Origin: Paragonimus heterotremus
Lineage: Eukaryota; Platyhelminthes; Trematoda; Plagiorchiida; Troglotrematidae
Assembly (NCBI GenBank): GCA_013368495.1
Contig: LUCH01000556.1
Location: 94,578 to 158,577, forward strand
Direction: 5' to 3'
Length of the DNA stretch: 64,000 nucleotides
The notes under the pieces were generated by a model. The model worked only from the letters and a program-made list of their open reading frames with translations. It had not been told where the DNA came from and ran no database searches. Shown here piece by piece: positions 49,504 to 59,994 of the stretch. The position numbers were made by a program, and so were the translations under genes. Within the stretch, counting starts at the first letter, position 1; every line of letters starts with the position of its first letter.

Positions 49504-49582
49504 GGCTTCGGCTGGATGCGAACTAGCGAGAAAATAGCATGCTTAGGCGTGAAAAGCGCTGTACCTGCTGAGCAACGAAGCC
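49504..49582 (-). mobile_element. tRNA-like SINE (family 2) head
   Basis: On the minus strand 49,582-49,504 has a perfect 7-bp acceptor stem (GGCTTCG with CGAAGCC), a D-arm-like GCTCAGCAGGTACAGC, and a T-arm (GCTAG-TTCGCAT-CCAGC, one mismatch) at 49,527-49,511. The anticodon arm is imperfect and the variable region long. Related to the copies near 56,010-56,100 and beyond 56,379, so a tRNA-derived SINE rather than a tRNA gene is favoured. A decayed tRNA gene is the alternative. Confidence 0.55.
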
Positions 49583-50665
49583 ACCTCAAAAGCTCAGAAT
49601 TTTCACCTTTAGACTCGGTCATCCGCCCAACCCACTGCGTCATATAATGGATTCCATATGGGGCAGCTGACTGATTGCCCAAGCATGCTATCTCAACATC
49701 TCACGCTGGAATTCATTAACAATCTTCGAGGTGACTAGAAGTAGTTCATAGGCAAACCTGCGACGATGCAAATAAAGTGGCGCTCTCAACAGCGAGTTGT
49801 GAAACAGTTAAAAGTTTCGTAAATTACAACATGACTGGATGCTATGCAAATTAACTGATTTCGAATGCTGATAACCTCAATGTTGTTAGACGAATGCAGA
49901 AATGAGACAGCATTGTTATACTATGGCTTGCATCTATGGTGCTCACTCCAAAGCTCCTAATTATCACTTAGGTGTGTTTCTCATAAGTTTAAAATTTGCA
50001 GCATCTGCTGCATAGATCAAAGGTACCCTGTGTTCAGTCACCAGCCTTATGAGCATCGCTTGTAACTAATCAAGGTGACATTCTCAGGTTCACAGTTGTT
50101 TCTGATGACGCTGGTACTTCAGGAACCTTGCTGAATGAGACTGAAGTTGGCGGGTAACAAATGACCACTTTTCATGATACGTGCATGATTTAATTCCCAC
50201 TTTAAAACAGCTACTTCATGATTGACCCCAGTACTTTTTCAGACTCATCGAGTAGAGACAGTGTGAACAAAAATGGAACCGGTAAGTTTTATGCTACAAG
50301 CCAAGCTTTATCAGCATCATATTTAAAAGAGCGGTTACAGCATAATTAGAGTACGATTTTGTAACAACCGGATTTTCCGAGTGGATACAATTCATATTAA
50401 GCTACCAGGTTATACTAACTTCAAAGAGAAAAAAATTGTTTCATGATTCTCACACTTACCCAGCCTAGCAACTATCAGTGGACTAGGTTCATCTTAATTG
50501 AAGAGTGTAAGCCAGTCTCATGCCAAATGGCTTCCTAAACTGTTTGCTGTATTTTAAGTTTGGACTAATGCAATGCTGCCGGGTGCACCCCTAAACTATA
50601 GATCGGGAAGTCAACTGCAAAGTAAACGAAATTATCCATCATTTTAACAGTGGTATCACCAAAAC
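49583..50665. other. No recognised gene
   Basis: May include eroded upstream RTE sequence. No motif seen. Confidence 0.3.
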
Positions 50666-51410
50666 ATGGTGGATTCACAGATAAACAGCCGAATCTTCTG
50701 GGAACTTTTACACAGCCTCCTTGATTGTGCTATCTCAAGGCATATGTTATGTCGCCACAGAAAGATTCCAGATGTCTACCAACCAGAGCAAATGGGCTTC
50801 TGGGTAGGGTGTCCTCCATATGATGCAACGTCTTTGTGTGTGAGCGAAACTGCACATGCAGCAGCCCGTGCCACTGATGGCGACAGCTATGCAAGGGATT
50901 ACTTCGGCTTCGACTACTGTTAACCGTCCTTATGACTCGCTGACACCCTTGTTCCTCGGGATGCGCGATCTATTGGTCAACTAATCACGGTACACAGCTT
51001 GCGTTGGCTAGGTCACGTACTCCGTATGTCATCTGATCGTTTACCGTACCGGGCATTATATACTGAGACCACCAACAGTTGGGTAAAACCGCGTGGTGGT
51101 CAAGCAACAACGTGGTCACAAAATATGAAGACCTTGACTGCTCCATTGAGCAAAGTGGGTAGGTGTCGCCTGCCTGGATGGGGTCCTCGTGATCACTCAA
51201 ACCGCTGGTTAGAGACGCTATCCGAGATGGCGATGTGTCGCAGTCAATGGCGTACCTGTATTCATACCATTTCTAGTTCTTCCGCTTAGTCTTCCTTTTA
51301 GTAACGTTTTCTTCTAGGATATTCCAAGTCACTGTTGGGGTGAGCGGCGGCCCGAGCCACAGTACCTTTTGGTCAGGCTCATGGCTGTTATGATGATGAT
51401 GATGATGATA
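50666..51410 (+). pseudogene. RTE-like LINE: RT fragment, C-terminus and 3' end
   Basis: Frame 50,666-50,923 contains Q-P-E-Q-M-G-F, the Q-x-x-x-A/G-F-R block at the start of RTE reverse transcriptase, though the rest is eroded. Frame 50,999-51,289 is well preserved: L-R-W-L-G-H-V-L-R-M, then K-P-R-G-G-Q-A-T-T-W, then V-G-R-C-R-L-P-G-W-G-P-R-D and W-L-E-T-L-S-E-M-A, ending S-Q-W-R-T-C-I-H and a stop. This is the diagnostic C-terminus of trematode RTE elements. A ~110-base 3' UTR and an (ATG)n run follow. The interior of the RT is missing, so this is a 5'-truncated or internally deleted copy. Confidence 0.85.
51387..51410 (+). repeat. (ATG/TGA)n tail of the RTE element
   Basis: About seven trinucleotide units end the RTE copy. 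RTE LINEs characteristically end in short tandem repeats rather than poly(A). Confidence 0.85.
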
Positions 51411-53039
51411 TTCCTCACCTTTCATGAACAAATCTTGGAGAAATCACACAACTCACCACGGCGCTCACTAGTTCTAAAGGATATTGAGGGTGCGTAGATA
51501 CATCGAATGGCTAGACCTCATTACAAGGGAGTAGAAACTGACTTGGTCAACGGGCTAACGTGACTATACTTCAGTTGGTCATGGAACTTCTGATCAAGAC
51601 GTCAGATACCCCTGTGAAAACCCTAGAACTGCTTAGTTGCTTTTGTCGCAAACCCCTCAGGGAACATTTGTATTCTCGAGTAGATGGACTACATCTGAAA
51701 AGCACATGACTCGAAATCTAAGTCACTGGCTCCTAATGGATTGCGAACCCCATGACTTTCTCCATTGTCTGGTGGGTTCAGTATTTCAACCGAGGTCTCT
51801 GTGTGGAATCTATGAATTTGACCTCTTTCTCGTGTTTGTGCAACTTGGGGATATTTTTTTACCTAACAGTCATGAGGTTGTAAACTCTTCAACATTTGTA
51901 TGCTCACACTCTGTTGTTGTCCGCTTGAAGGAAATAAGAAAACTGGTAGATTTTTAACTTGCTGACCACGACCAACTTTCAGTTCTATGCAGAGTAGCAC
52001 GTTAAAGTCAACTAGCCTACCCCCATTACATATATTACCTAAAATACAGATACACAAACTGAGACCTAGATTACTAGATGACTGATTGCATTTTTGTCCA
52101 CGAATTGAACACTAACTCAACCTACTAAAGGACATAATTATTAGATTCCAAAGAGAGGTAGCTGCGTCTAACAGAAGACCCAGAACGTAAGATACGAGTG
52201 TTTTCAAAAGTTTCAAGCATAGCATTGTGTCAAACTTTACTGCTAACTCTAAGTGGATAACGGTCAGTTTAAAGAATATCACGTGACTTTCTGCAGAATT
52301 CATTCGATTATTTTGCCAACAGCCTGTTCATTAGTTCATCACACAAACCAGTAAAATAGCTGCGTTAATCGACACAACATTAAATCCAGAATTTTCGTTT
52401 GATCATATCATGTCAGGTTACCTTTTGTGTTTTTGATCGGCGAAGTCAAATCTGCCTATAATGTTCGGAAAAGAAAAAAATGAAATGGTAATGTGTACAT
52501 AGTTAGTGTGGTGTGGAAAGGTTTTCGAGTGTAGTATATGTGAATACTACAATTTCGGATAGGCCACTGTACACTGTTATGAAAAAACACGCAATTCGAT
52601 AAAATTGCACTCCAAACATGTACAACTAAAAGATGTGAGAAAGAAATCAACGACCTTCAAAAGTTTCGAGGAGAAAGAAGATGAATCAGCAACCTAACAG
52701 ATGTAAGTTTGCCAGTGGTTTTAACCTACTGTCGTGTCCAAAACCGTTTCCAAACATCCATGGGAGTGATCATGCACTTCAAAACTTGGCGGGTGGCGCC
52801 TTTCAAGCTTGTTCATTAACATATTCAGTACCTGCATAACCGTGACCAAATAATAATTCCCTCATCTTGCAATTTCTATTGGATATCAGTGAATACACTG
52901 AGTAATGTGGTGTACGAGTGATATTGCGACAGCATCTATGACTCAATCACCGTATAATTAACATGTTAAGCAGTCCGGCTATCGTTGGCAAACATACATT
53001 TACACGTCGGATGAATACAAGGTTGGAAATTTCGATTCT
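51411..53039. other. No recognised gene
   Basis: A 106-codon plus frame (51,637-51,957) has no family resemblance. No repeats were recognised. Confidence 0.3.
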
Positions 53040-53282
53040 GTTATCATACTTATCAATATTCCAAATGAAGTTTAAACAGTCGGTAATCACCGATATAGAA
53101 ATTTGAAACACTGAGTTCCCTTTAACCACTTCATCAGAGCAGAAAGAAGACATATGTTGCGATATGTTAACATTTCGTTTACTCTCATCAGTCGCAAACG
53201 TAAAACATTCAGTTATATACATCATACAGATAAGGGTAGACAGGGATTAGACACGCATACAAGCAAACCAATTATTATGTAA
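53040..53282 (-). mobile_element. Penelope-like element 3' terminal region (pLTR-like)
   Basis: Lies directly downstream of the GIY-YIG frame on the minus strand. About 100 bases align with 59,995-60,110 (plus): TTTTA, CGACTGATGAGA-TAAACGAAA, a TATGTCTTCTT block, a second CTGATGAA block, and AAAGGGAA-TCAGTGTTTCAAA. The hammerhead-like motif (next but one entry) lies within it. Confidence 0.7.
53157..53199 (-). ncRNA. Hammerhead-ribozyme-like motif in Penelope-like 3' region
   Basis: On the minus strand: stem I 5' strand TTGCGA (53,197-53,192), core CTGATGA (53,191-53,185), helix II region GAGTAAAC (53,184-53,177; only one clear pair), core GAAA (53,176-53,173), helix III TGT-TA-ACA (53,172-53,165), TA at the cleavage position (53,164-53,163), then stem I 3' strand TCGCAA (53,162-53,157). 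Stem I pairs perfectly over 6 bp. Hammerheads with short helix III are known in Penelope-like elements. The weak helix II suggests this copy is degraded or not active. Confidence 0.5.
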
Positions 53283-53519
53283 TCACGACCATGGCAACCC
53301 AATAGGTTGTCTCAACCACTTTTGTGCACACAGTGTCGGCTGGTAAGTTCGGATTAGCATCGCTTCACAGAAAGCTAACAACTTCGGGTTTCGATTGCGC
53401 AACAATATTTTGAATGAGTTAACTGGGTCAACTTGGTGACCTGTTGTCATGAGATGTTTAGCAATCGATGAGGTTGGATTGCGAGCCGTCAGTGCAACTA
53501 ATTGAGAGTGATGAGTCAT
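53283..53519 (-). pseudogene. Penelope-like element GIY-YIG endonuclease C-terminus
   Basis: Uninterrupted minus frame with T-S-S-I-A-K-H-L-M-T-T-G-H-Q-V, F-K-I-L-L-R, F-C-E-A-M-L-I-R-T-Y-Q-P-T-L-C-A-Q-K and a stop. These match, in order, the S-A-I-A-x-H-L-x-x-T-G-H, F-K-x-L, and E-A-x-x-I-x-x-x-x-P-x-L-C-x-Q-K blocks of the Penelope-like GIY-YIG nuclease; E is the expected metal-binding residue. The N-terminal C-x-C...Y-I-G part is absent: the copy is cut at about 53,519, next to a direct repeat. It is a 5'-truncated relic. Confidence 0.85.
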
Positions 53520-53555
53520 CTGTAGTGAAAATAATAATCTGTAGTGAAAATAATA
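53518..53555. repeat. 19-bp tandem duplication at the 5' end of the Penelope-like relic
   Basis: ATCTGTAGTGAAAATAATA occurs twice head to tail (53,518-53,536 and 53,537-53,555), exactly at the truncation point of the GIY-YIG frame. It may be an insertion-related duplication. Confidence 0.9.
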
Positions 53556-55359
53556 GCATCATAGTAGAAGTGAAGTAAGAAAGAAAGCCAAGCTTCACCA
53601 TGTTGAACAGAGTCAAATGTTTGAAATCTGCCTGATCGGAAACATGCGCTTATGATTTAGTTGAATTCATACTGATGCGAAGAGCCGTGTACATTCACAA
53701 TGAATCAGTTGGGCTAGCTAAGCTTTGAAATCTGATTTGAGCCCGCATGAAGCCTACATACGCCAGACCTCCCGTTAAGTCAATTATGATTGATGGGAAA
53801 AGCCGAACAGCTCATACCAGAGCGTTATTTCGACCGTGTAGGCAGTAATTGCAACCATGGACACGGATACAACAATGCGGGCCTTGAAGTTAATGACCGA
53901 CCGATCCACTGTGTTTTCGTAAGGCAGAACACGACATCGTATGCCACCAACTGCATTCCGAGTGTCAAAAGTGAACAACTATAGATGTCTGAAATACGAT
54001 TCCTCAGTCTGAATATTTCAGACTTTAGCATGAATATACCTCGTCGATTTGTTGTACTCTGCTGTCATTGTTTGCTGACATGATACTGATTCCTTGAAGT
54101 GTGTTGAGTGTGTCAAATCGTACCAGTTGATTTAGGATAATTCACCCAGTAACGTGTAAACAACAATTACAATAACGCTCATTCATACGGTCGGATTAAT
54201 GGGACTATCTTTCAAGAAAAAGTGATCCAAAAAATTTGAGTGTGTACTGTAGTGTTTGACAAAATTGAAATAACCTTGGGCTTGATTTAACCGGGTACAC
54301 AAATTATTCAAAATGAAGCAACCAAACACGAGTCAGCAAATCACTACCAGCCAACGGGAAATGAGTTCATTAAAACAATCGGGTGTCGATGAAGGTGAGA
54401 ATGTGACGAACAATACGAAGAAAAAGATTTCGATAGATTAGTAATGGTGGTTACAAAAAGGAAGAAAACACATTTTATGTGCAGTTATGGTACAAAATTA
54501 ATCATGAATGTTCACTGCACACAGCAAAGACAAGTAAAGGTGAATTTAGAATCGGATTTCGACAAAAACATCAAAAATGTTGCGACCAAATTAATCATTC
54601 TACATCATACCACACACAGGACGACAAAAGTAACAGACCAGCTTCAACAAATCCAACATACAGGTTATTGATTTGTTGAGGCTGGCCAGTATTTGGGTTC
54701 AACTTGTAACCGCCCTCGCTTTTTACCTCAATTCCATCTGTCCGCTCGTTCTGTACTACTTCCAAACGAATATTATTTTGTTATATTCGGCTAATCAGGA
54801 CGATAGCCCCATTATCGAGGAGTAATTCTCTTTACGTTAAGCAACTGACTTTAATTCAGCCGTTTAATTCTTATATTCAGCATATCTAACAGTTACTTCA
54901 TGCACTTTGACGTTTTGTCCATTATTTTATGTTGCAACATCAACGGAATTTGTCTGTTGGCCGAAACAGGACTTTACGTTTGGACGGTTCAATGAGTCCT
55001 GCCTGCTTACGGCACTATTGCCGGTTTCGTATTGGTCCATTAAAGTCCTTCTCACATCCAATGAGCAGCACGCTCTTGGTTAGGCTCCTGTTTACTTCTT
55101 ATTTGCCTTACGGCTAAGTTGTCTTTAGAACATCGCTTATCTTATACATTGTCCCTTTTTTCGGTCTGACTGTTGCGTTGTTTTGGACTGCTTTGGTTGT
55201 ATTATTTAGTGTTCACTTGATACTATGTCTTAATCTGCTTATTTGTTCAGTACAGTTGAGAGTTCTGCGAGGAACCACAATGAAAGTTTACTAGATTTAT
55301 CTTGTTACTTAATGCTCTGATGTGTAGTAGGGGATTTTGATTTTCATATACCTTAAAAA
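53556..55359. other. No recognised gene
   Basis: Three overlapping short frames at 53,784-54,031 on both strands lack family resemblance. No repeats were recognised. Confidence 0.3.
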
Positions 55360-55590
55360 TCACCCAAAATTGATCGCAGCTATCGCATTCTCATGGACTT
55401 TCCAGTCGGCCCCTTTCGCTCTCATTAGAGCTCGCCTATGGTACATATCCTTGCCACTGCCGGGACTAGAACTTCGGCCACGCTTTCTGGTGTTAACTTG
55501 GAGAGAAGTCCTAGTCGAGCGGTCGTCGACCGAAGTTAATAAGACGGTTACTGTGTCTCCTGTCGAGGTGATCTGGTAGCCTACTCATTA
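55360..55590 (-). mobile_element. SINE family 1 with associated module
   Basis: 55,360-55,485 is a minus-strand SINE (ATCACCCAAAATTGATCGCA, CAGTCGGCCCCTTTCG, TTAGAGCTCGCC, GGGACTAGAACTTCGGCCAC). It is followed directly by the ~95-base module seen at 10,620-10,715 (AACTTGGAGAGAAGTCCTAG, GTCGACCGAAGTTAATAAGA, GAGGTGATCTGG). The shared junction with the 10.5 kb locus shows that SINE and module move, or are amplified, together. Confidence 0.65.
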
Positions 55591-55959
55591 ATTAACGTTT
55601 TATTTAGTGCCGTAGTATTACATTATCTTCACTGTTGTATCCAACTTCTAACACCCGAATGGGTTGATTCATCAGCGGCAATTCAGTTAACTAATGTTAA
55701 CCGTTTATTTCATCGACCTTAGTCGGTAGCTAGCACTTGATAGTGCGTTACCAATCGATTTCGAGGTAGTACAGAATCGACATATTTTATTATGTTATGC
55801 TTCGCCGAGCTCAGACATTGGGCAAGAACAAGGTTGGAATAGGCAACGAACGCGTCACTAGCTGAAACTCCCATTCACTAGCAGCAGTTTTACGACTACG
55901 AACCTAGAACAGATTGTTTAGTATGCTTCTGTACTCGCCTAACCAAGCAGATGAAGTGA
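55591..55959. other. No recognisable feature
   Basis: Short frames only. Confidence 0.3.
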
Positions 55960-56210
55960 TATATATTGATGCAGGGCTACAGAAGAAGATTGTGAAGAAT
56001 CTGAACCTCAGCCGGGTTCGAACCAGCGACAGAAACAGTATGTTCAGACGAGGCAGGTGCTGTATTAGCCGGGCTAAGTAGCCCCGCCCCAGGATAAGTG
56101 TTGGAACTTCAGTTATTGTCGATGGCAATGGCAGATTCTAGCGCAAACTGATTGGGAAATCCTGCTTCGTCAGTCAATCTGCTGGATCATTTTGTAGATT
56201 CCATACGAGA
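55960..56210 (-). mobile_element. tRNA-like SINE (family 2), copy beside gap
   Basis: On the minus strand a tRNA-like head runs from about 56,095 (GGGGCTACTTAGCCCGGCTA, A-box-like) to a canonical B-box GGTTCGAACCC near 56,022-56,012. It aligns with the tRNA-like unit at 49,582-49,504. Positions 56,041-56,210 recur exactly at 56,379-56,548 across the gap. Confidence 0.6.
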
Positions 56211-56278
56211 AAGGGGTTAGTTAATGAGTCCGAAAATAATCTGATCTTTTAGAGTGAATTTGTAGGTCAGCAGTTAAG

Positions 56279-56378
56279 NNNNNNNNNNNNNNNNNNNNNN
56301 NNNNNNNNNNNNNNNNNNNNNNNNNNNNNNNNNNNNNNNNNNNNNNNNNNNNNNNNNNNNNNNNNNNNNNNNNNNNNN
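56279..56378. other. Assembly gap, 100 N
   Basis: Exactly 100 N, the usual placeholder for a gap of unknown size. Confidence 0.99.
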
Positions 56379-56548
56379 TGTTCAGACGAGGCAGGTGCTG
56401 TATTAGCCGGGCTAAGTAGCCCCGCCCCAGGATAAGTGTTGGAACTTCAGTTATTGTCGATGGCAATGGCAGATTCTAGCGCAAACTGATTGGGAAATCC
56501 TGCTTCGTCAGTCAATCTGCTGGATCATTTTGTAGATTCCATACGAGA
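56379..56548 (-). repeat. Exact 170-bp copy of 56,041-56,210
   Basis: Identical by eye over 170 bases at an offset of 338, starting right at the gap edge, then diverging. Either two true SINE copies or contig-end redundancy placed on both sides of the gap. Confidence 0.95.
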
Positions 56549-58259
56549 CAGTGGGATTAGTGGATAACTGAGCCTAGATGTAAAATTTTTGATCCTCCAG
56601 CGTGGAATCGTCAGTGAGTTAGTGACCCATTTGACGTCTCTAGGCATACTGTTCCTTCCGTCGGTTCAAAGCCAGCCGAAGTCTAGAATTTTCGCAGTTG
56701 AGACTTACAGAAACAATAAGTTTGCTTGCATACTGGAACAGGTGAAAAGTTGTCGTAGTTTTACAACTGCCTTTGACAAGACTAGTGAGCTATTTCATGT
56801 TCGGTTACTGTGCATGGAACTTGGTGTTCTGGTTTGGAACACTGCATTCCAGATAGTTATGTTATGCAACAGCTACGGCCACAAAGGTATGAAGTTTTAA
56901 TGGTACGGAATTTTGTAATGATTGTTGGCAACCGGCCTTTTCACTGTTCTTGTTAAGACCTACCATGTATGTTAGCCACAAATTAGCTACATCAACCGTC
57001 CTTTATAAACGATACTCATAAAACATGTCACTGAACAGATTAGAACCTCGGCTCCTAAAGATAAGGGTTAGTAGTTTGAAGCTGCCTGAGTCTGCCACTA
57101 CGTGAAGAATCCGAACGAGTACAGAACCGGTTGTTCAATGGTGGTTTGGTGAAAAGGGAGCTAAGAGACAATCTATCGTTTCATTCAGTGAGAGCAGCAT
57201 TGTTCCCCAGTATTAGCAGATTATGAAAACGCTGGCTTCCTCTAATCAGTTTGTGAACAAGTTACACTAAATTCTATTAGATAGCTTGATTGCGGTGACT
57301 GCTTTCGTGTGATGCACCGAGTAAATGATTCAGTGGGCATTGTCCGTTTGTACCGATTAGGGTGGAACAATTAGAATGACTGTTTTGTCATCAGCTAGTT
57401 CACAGTGCAAATTCATAACCCGAGACAGGTTGATAGTGTTAACATGTCATAGCTCAACCGTAGAGATACTCAATTCCAAAATAAGTGGTTTCCCGCAACT
57501 CTGACAGTCCATGATAGACTATATTCTTCAGTAAGTCACTACATGATTAGAATTAATTCCATAGTTTTAACAGACTTGAAATTATTCTGAATGTTCAAAG
57601 AAATGTAAATAATTGCGAAGTCGTATGTCAACTTTGACAGTGATACTTCGCGGGGACCTACCAAAAAGTGAAAATGTGGTCTAACAGAAATTATATAACA
57701 CACATCATCTGAAATATGCAAGAAGAACTAGCTTACCGAACTGGATGTCCGAAAGATCCTTTGTCGAACCGAATCAGCCATACTGTCCTTGGGAGTTGTG
57801 TGAAACAGTGGTATGTAGGTCGTAATTGGATTTGGCCATTGCGATCTGTGTGTATGTATTCAAATAAAGCTTTTCGACTTATCCAACAGAAATCAAAGTT
57901 GAATGCAATAAATTTTGGAGACCTTCAAATTGACGGTTGTATAAATGTTTTTCACTAGACCAAAACCACAGAAAATAGCATTTTGTTCCTTCATACACGA
58001 TCAATAATCCCCAGCAAGTCACGCGTTGTCCAAAGGTAAGTTCACAGACTGTTACAAGTTACTGGAATGTGACTGACGGTGAATCCGCTCAAACGATGGA
58101 AACGAACGGATGTCAAATGTGGTCACGTTGCCAGTTTTCTTGAGAGTGTTCATTAAAACTTTGCATTCCTGTTAGAACATGACTAAAAATTTGTTTCGGC
58201 GTTGTCTATTCATTTCCGGACAGGCAGTCATTCTGACCATAGGGCAAACGTTTTGGTTT
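56549..58259. other. No recognised gene
   Basis: A 103-codon plus frame at 56,589-56,900 has no family resemblance. No repeats were recognised. Confidence 0.3.
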
Positions 58260-58814
58260 TCATCGTTTAGTGCTAGCTTCCTCCGTAAGGCAGCCTAGTG
58301 GAAAGTCTATTCGGTGTTCAAGGTCAGTGATATACTGTGGTAGACATGATGGGTGAACTGAATCTTTGCTTCGGTAGGCATCTGCACACACAAATACCGT
58401 AGAGTGAAAAACTTTATTGGGAAGCCAACGGCATACCTCAGGCATGTGTACATAGAGTTGAAAAATCCTCCAAACGGCTAATTCCAGGAGCAAGATTAAT
58501 AGTACGCGACAGTTGGTAGAACAAAAGGAGAAGATATTGGATAGGTCAATCGCACAGCTGTGTTGTTTTGATGATTTCAGTATGTATTGAGTACACGACC
58601 CAATTTTCGCTTTGTCTTGACTAGACCAAGTTGTGATACTATTGATATTATGGCCCTCAAGTGAATAGAGTTTGGCCAAGTAACTGGGAAATTTGGTTGA
58701 CGCTTTCTCTGCCTTAACAAATTCGGACATTCGAACCTGACTAAACTGATTCAACTCTGGCAACTCATTACTATGTAGGGATTGGGTGATCAAAATAGAG
58801 TATGTCACCGACAT
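58260..58814 (-). other. Unrecognised 184-codon open frame
   Basis: The second-longest intact frame not spanning Ns. The translation has an S-rich N-terminal half, a hydrophobic centre (L-L-I-L-L-L-E-L-A-V-W) and a C-terminal half with several Cys, His and Pro. No domain, signal peptide or splice context was recognised. It may be a retroelement piece, given its surroundings, or a host exon. Not assigned. Confidence 0.2.
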
Positions 58815-59406
58815 TGAAAGCAGACGGAAAGGTTGTGCAGGCTTGAGGTCAAAGGGTTAAACGGCATCCAGGTTGAATATGAACTCTTGGAAATGAGTGC
58901 TCGAAACCTTTGATTAGTAACGAGTACCAATCGATTTCAAGCCGTCGACAATCGAACTATCTTCATTCTGGCAGATAAAGAACAAGTTACGACAGTTTTC
59001 GACTTCTACGAATTGGGTCAATGATTGGACGACAGAGCTGAATGTCTTTAGGACTGATCGTATGGATCGTCCCATCATTGAAATCCAACTTCAATCTAGT
59101 TATGGTTGTTGGTAAGCTATCGAAACATAAAGACTAACAGCTGGCTTGCATATGTAGGGTCTTGCTTTCTTTAGGTTTGAGCGTAGAGGTACGTGAAGTT
59201 TGGTGGATGCTGATTCCTGGATGCGAAAGTGCGCGGACTTTTGAACTTGAAATCTGATTGGTTGCTTCATGTAACTTCTGAACTTTTGACGTACATTCCG
59301 AATCTGATCAACAATTTCATTATACTTAGAAAGGTCAAAGATTTACGCAAGCCCTATCATGATCAACGTGATTATTCGAAGATTCAACTAACTCTTTTTG
59401 TTTTAG
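58815..59406. other. No recognised gene
   Basis: Short frames only. Confidence 0.3.
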
Positions 59407-59480
59407 GTTCTATAAATGTCCCCGCTGAAAAATTTTGTATCGATAGGCTTGATGTGGTTTGTAAATATGTCAAATATTTG
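59407..59480 (+). CDS. Candidate 74-base internal exon
   Basis: Flanked by a strong acceptor (CTCTTTTTGTTTTAG ending 59,406) and a strong donor (GTAAGAAAG from 59,481). One frame is open and reads S-I-N-V-P-A-E-K-F-C-I-D-R-L-D-V-V-C-K-Y-V, with Cys spacing that would suit a small secreted helical domain. Trematodes are known for very small exons. No neighbouring exon could be tied to it, so this stays a candidate. Confidence 0.3.
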
Positions 59481-59994
59481 GTAAGAAAGTGGTTTCATTC
59501 GTCTGTCAGAAAAATAACATTCGAAGAATGTCACTCATGTTTCCCATTGGATGTAAAGTGCGCATAATTCCTGCTAGTGAGCCGATGACTTAGTTTGCCT
59601 ACCATAGTCACTAGTGTATGACTGACCGTAATCACGAGACCCTATGTGACAAACTGTGATTTATCACCGAGTTCAGCTGACCTGACGAAAAGTTTTAAAC
59701 GGCATACTTTTACAAACATACTACTTGTTCGAAATAGCTGCCTTTTGGAAAACGATGGGATCAACACGTAATGATAACAGGTCATGGGGCTGACTACGTC
59801 ACTTCTTTTATGGTCTTGTTACGCAATCGTAACCTTAAATTGTTCGCGTTCTCCGAGACATTGTTAAGCCATGGTTAGGCACCGGCCGTCTTTTGGCAAA
59901 ACGTACTAACGCAATCAAATTCGTTACCGTGGTAGTGAACCCTATTTGGACCCATGTAGTGTGTGTTCACTACACTGTTTTGTCACCATTTAAC
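59481..59994. other. No recognised gene
   Basis: Would be the interior of the Penelope-like element if 59,995-60,110 were a 3' end, but no GIY-YIG motif is present. Confidence 0.3.

Noticed and set aside
56221..56466. 81-codon minus frame repeating the 55,904-56,128 frame
   Set aside because: It crosses the 100-N gap and lies on the duplicated SINE.
58260..58814. Host gene of 184 codons
   Set aside because: No domain, splice or promoter evidence; kept only as an unassigned open frame.
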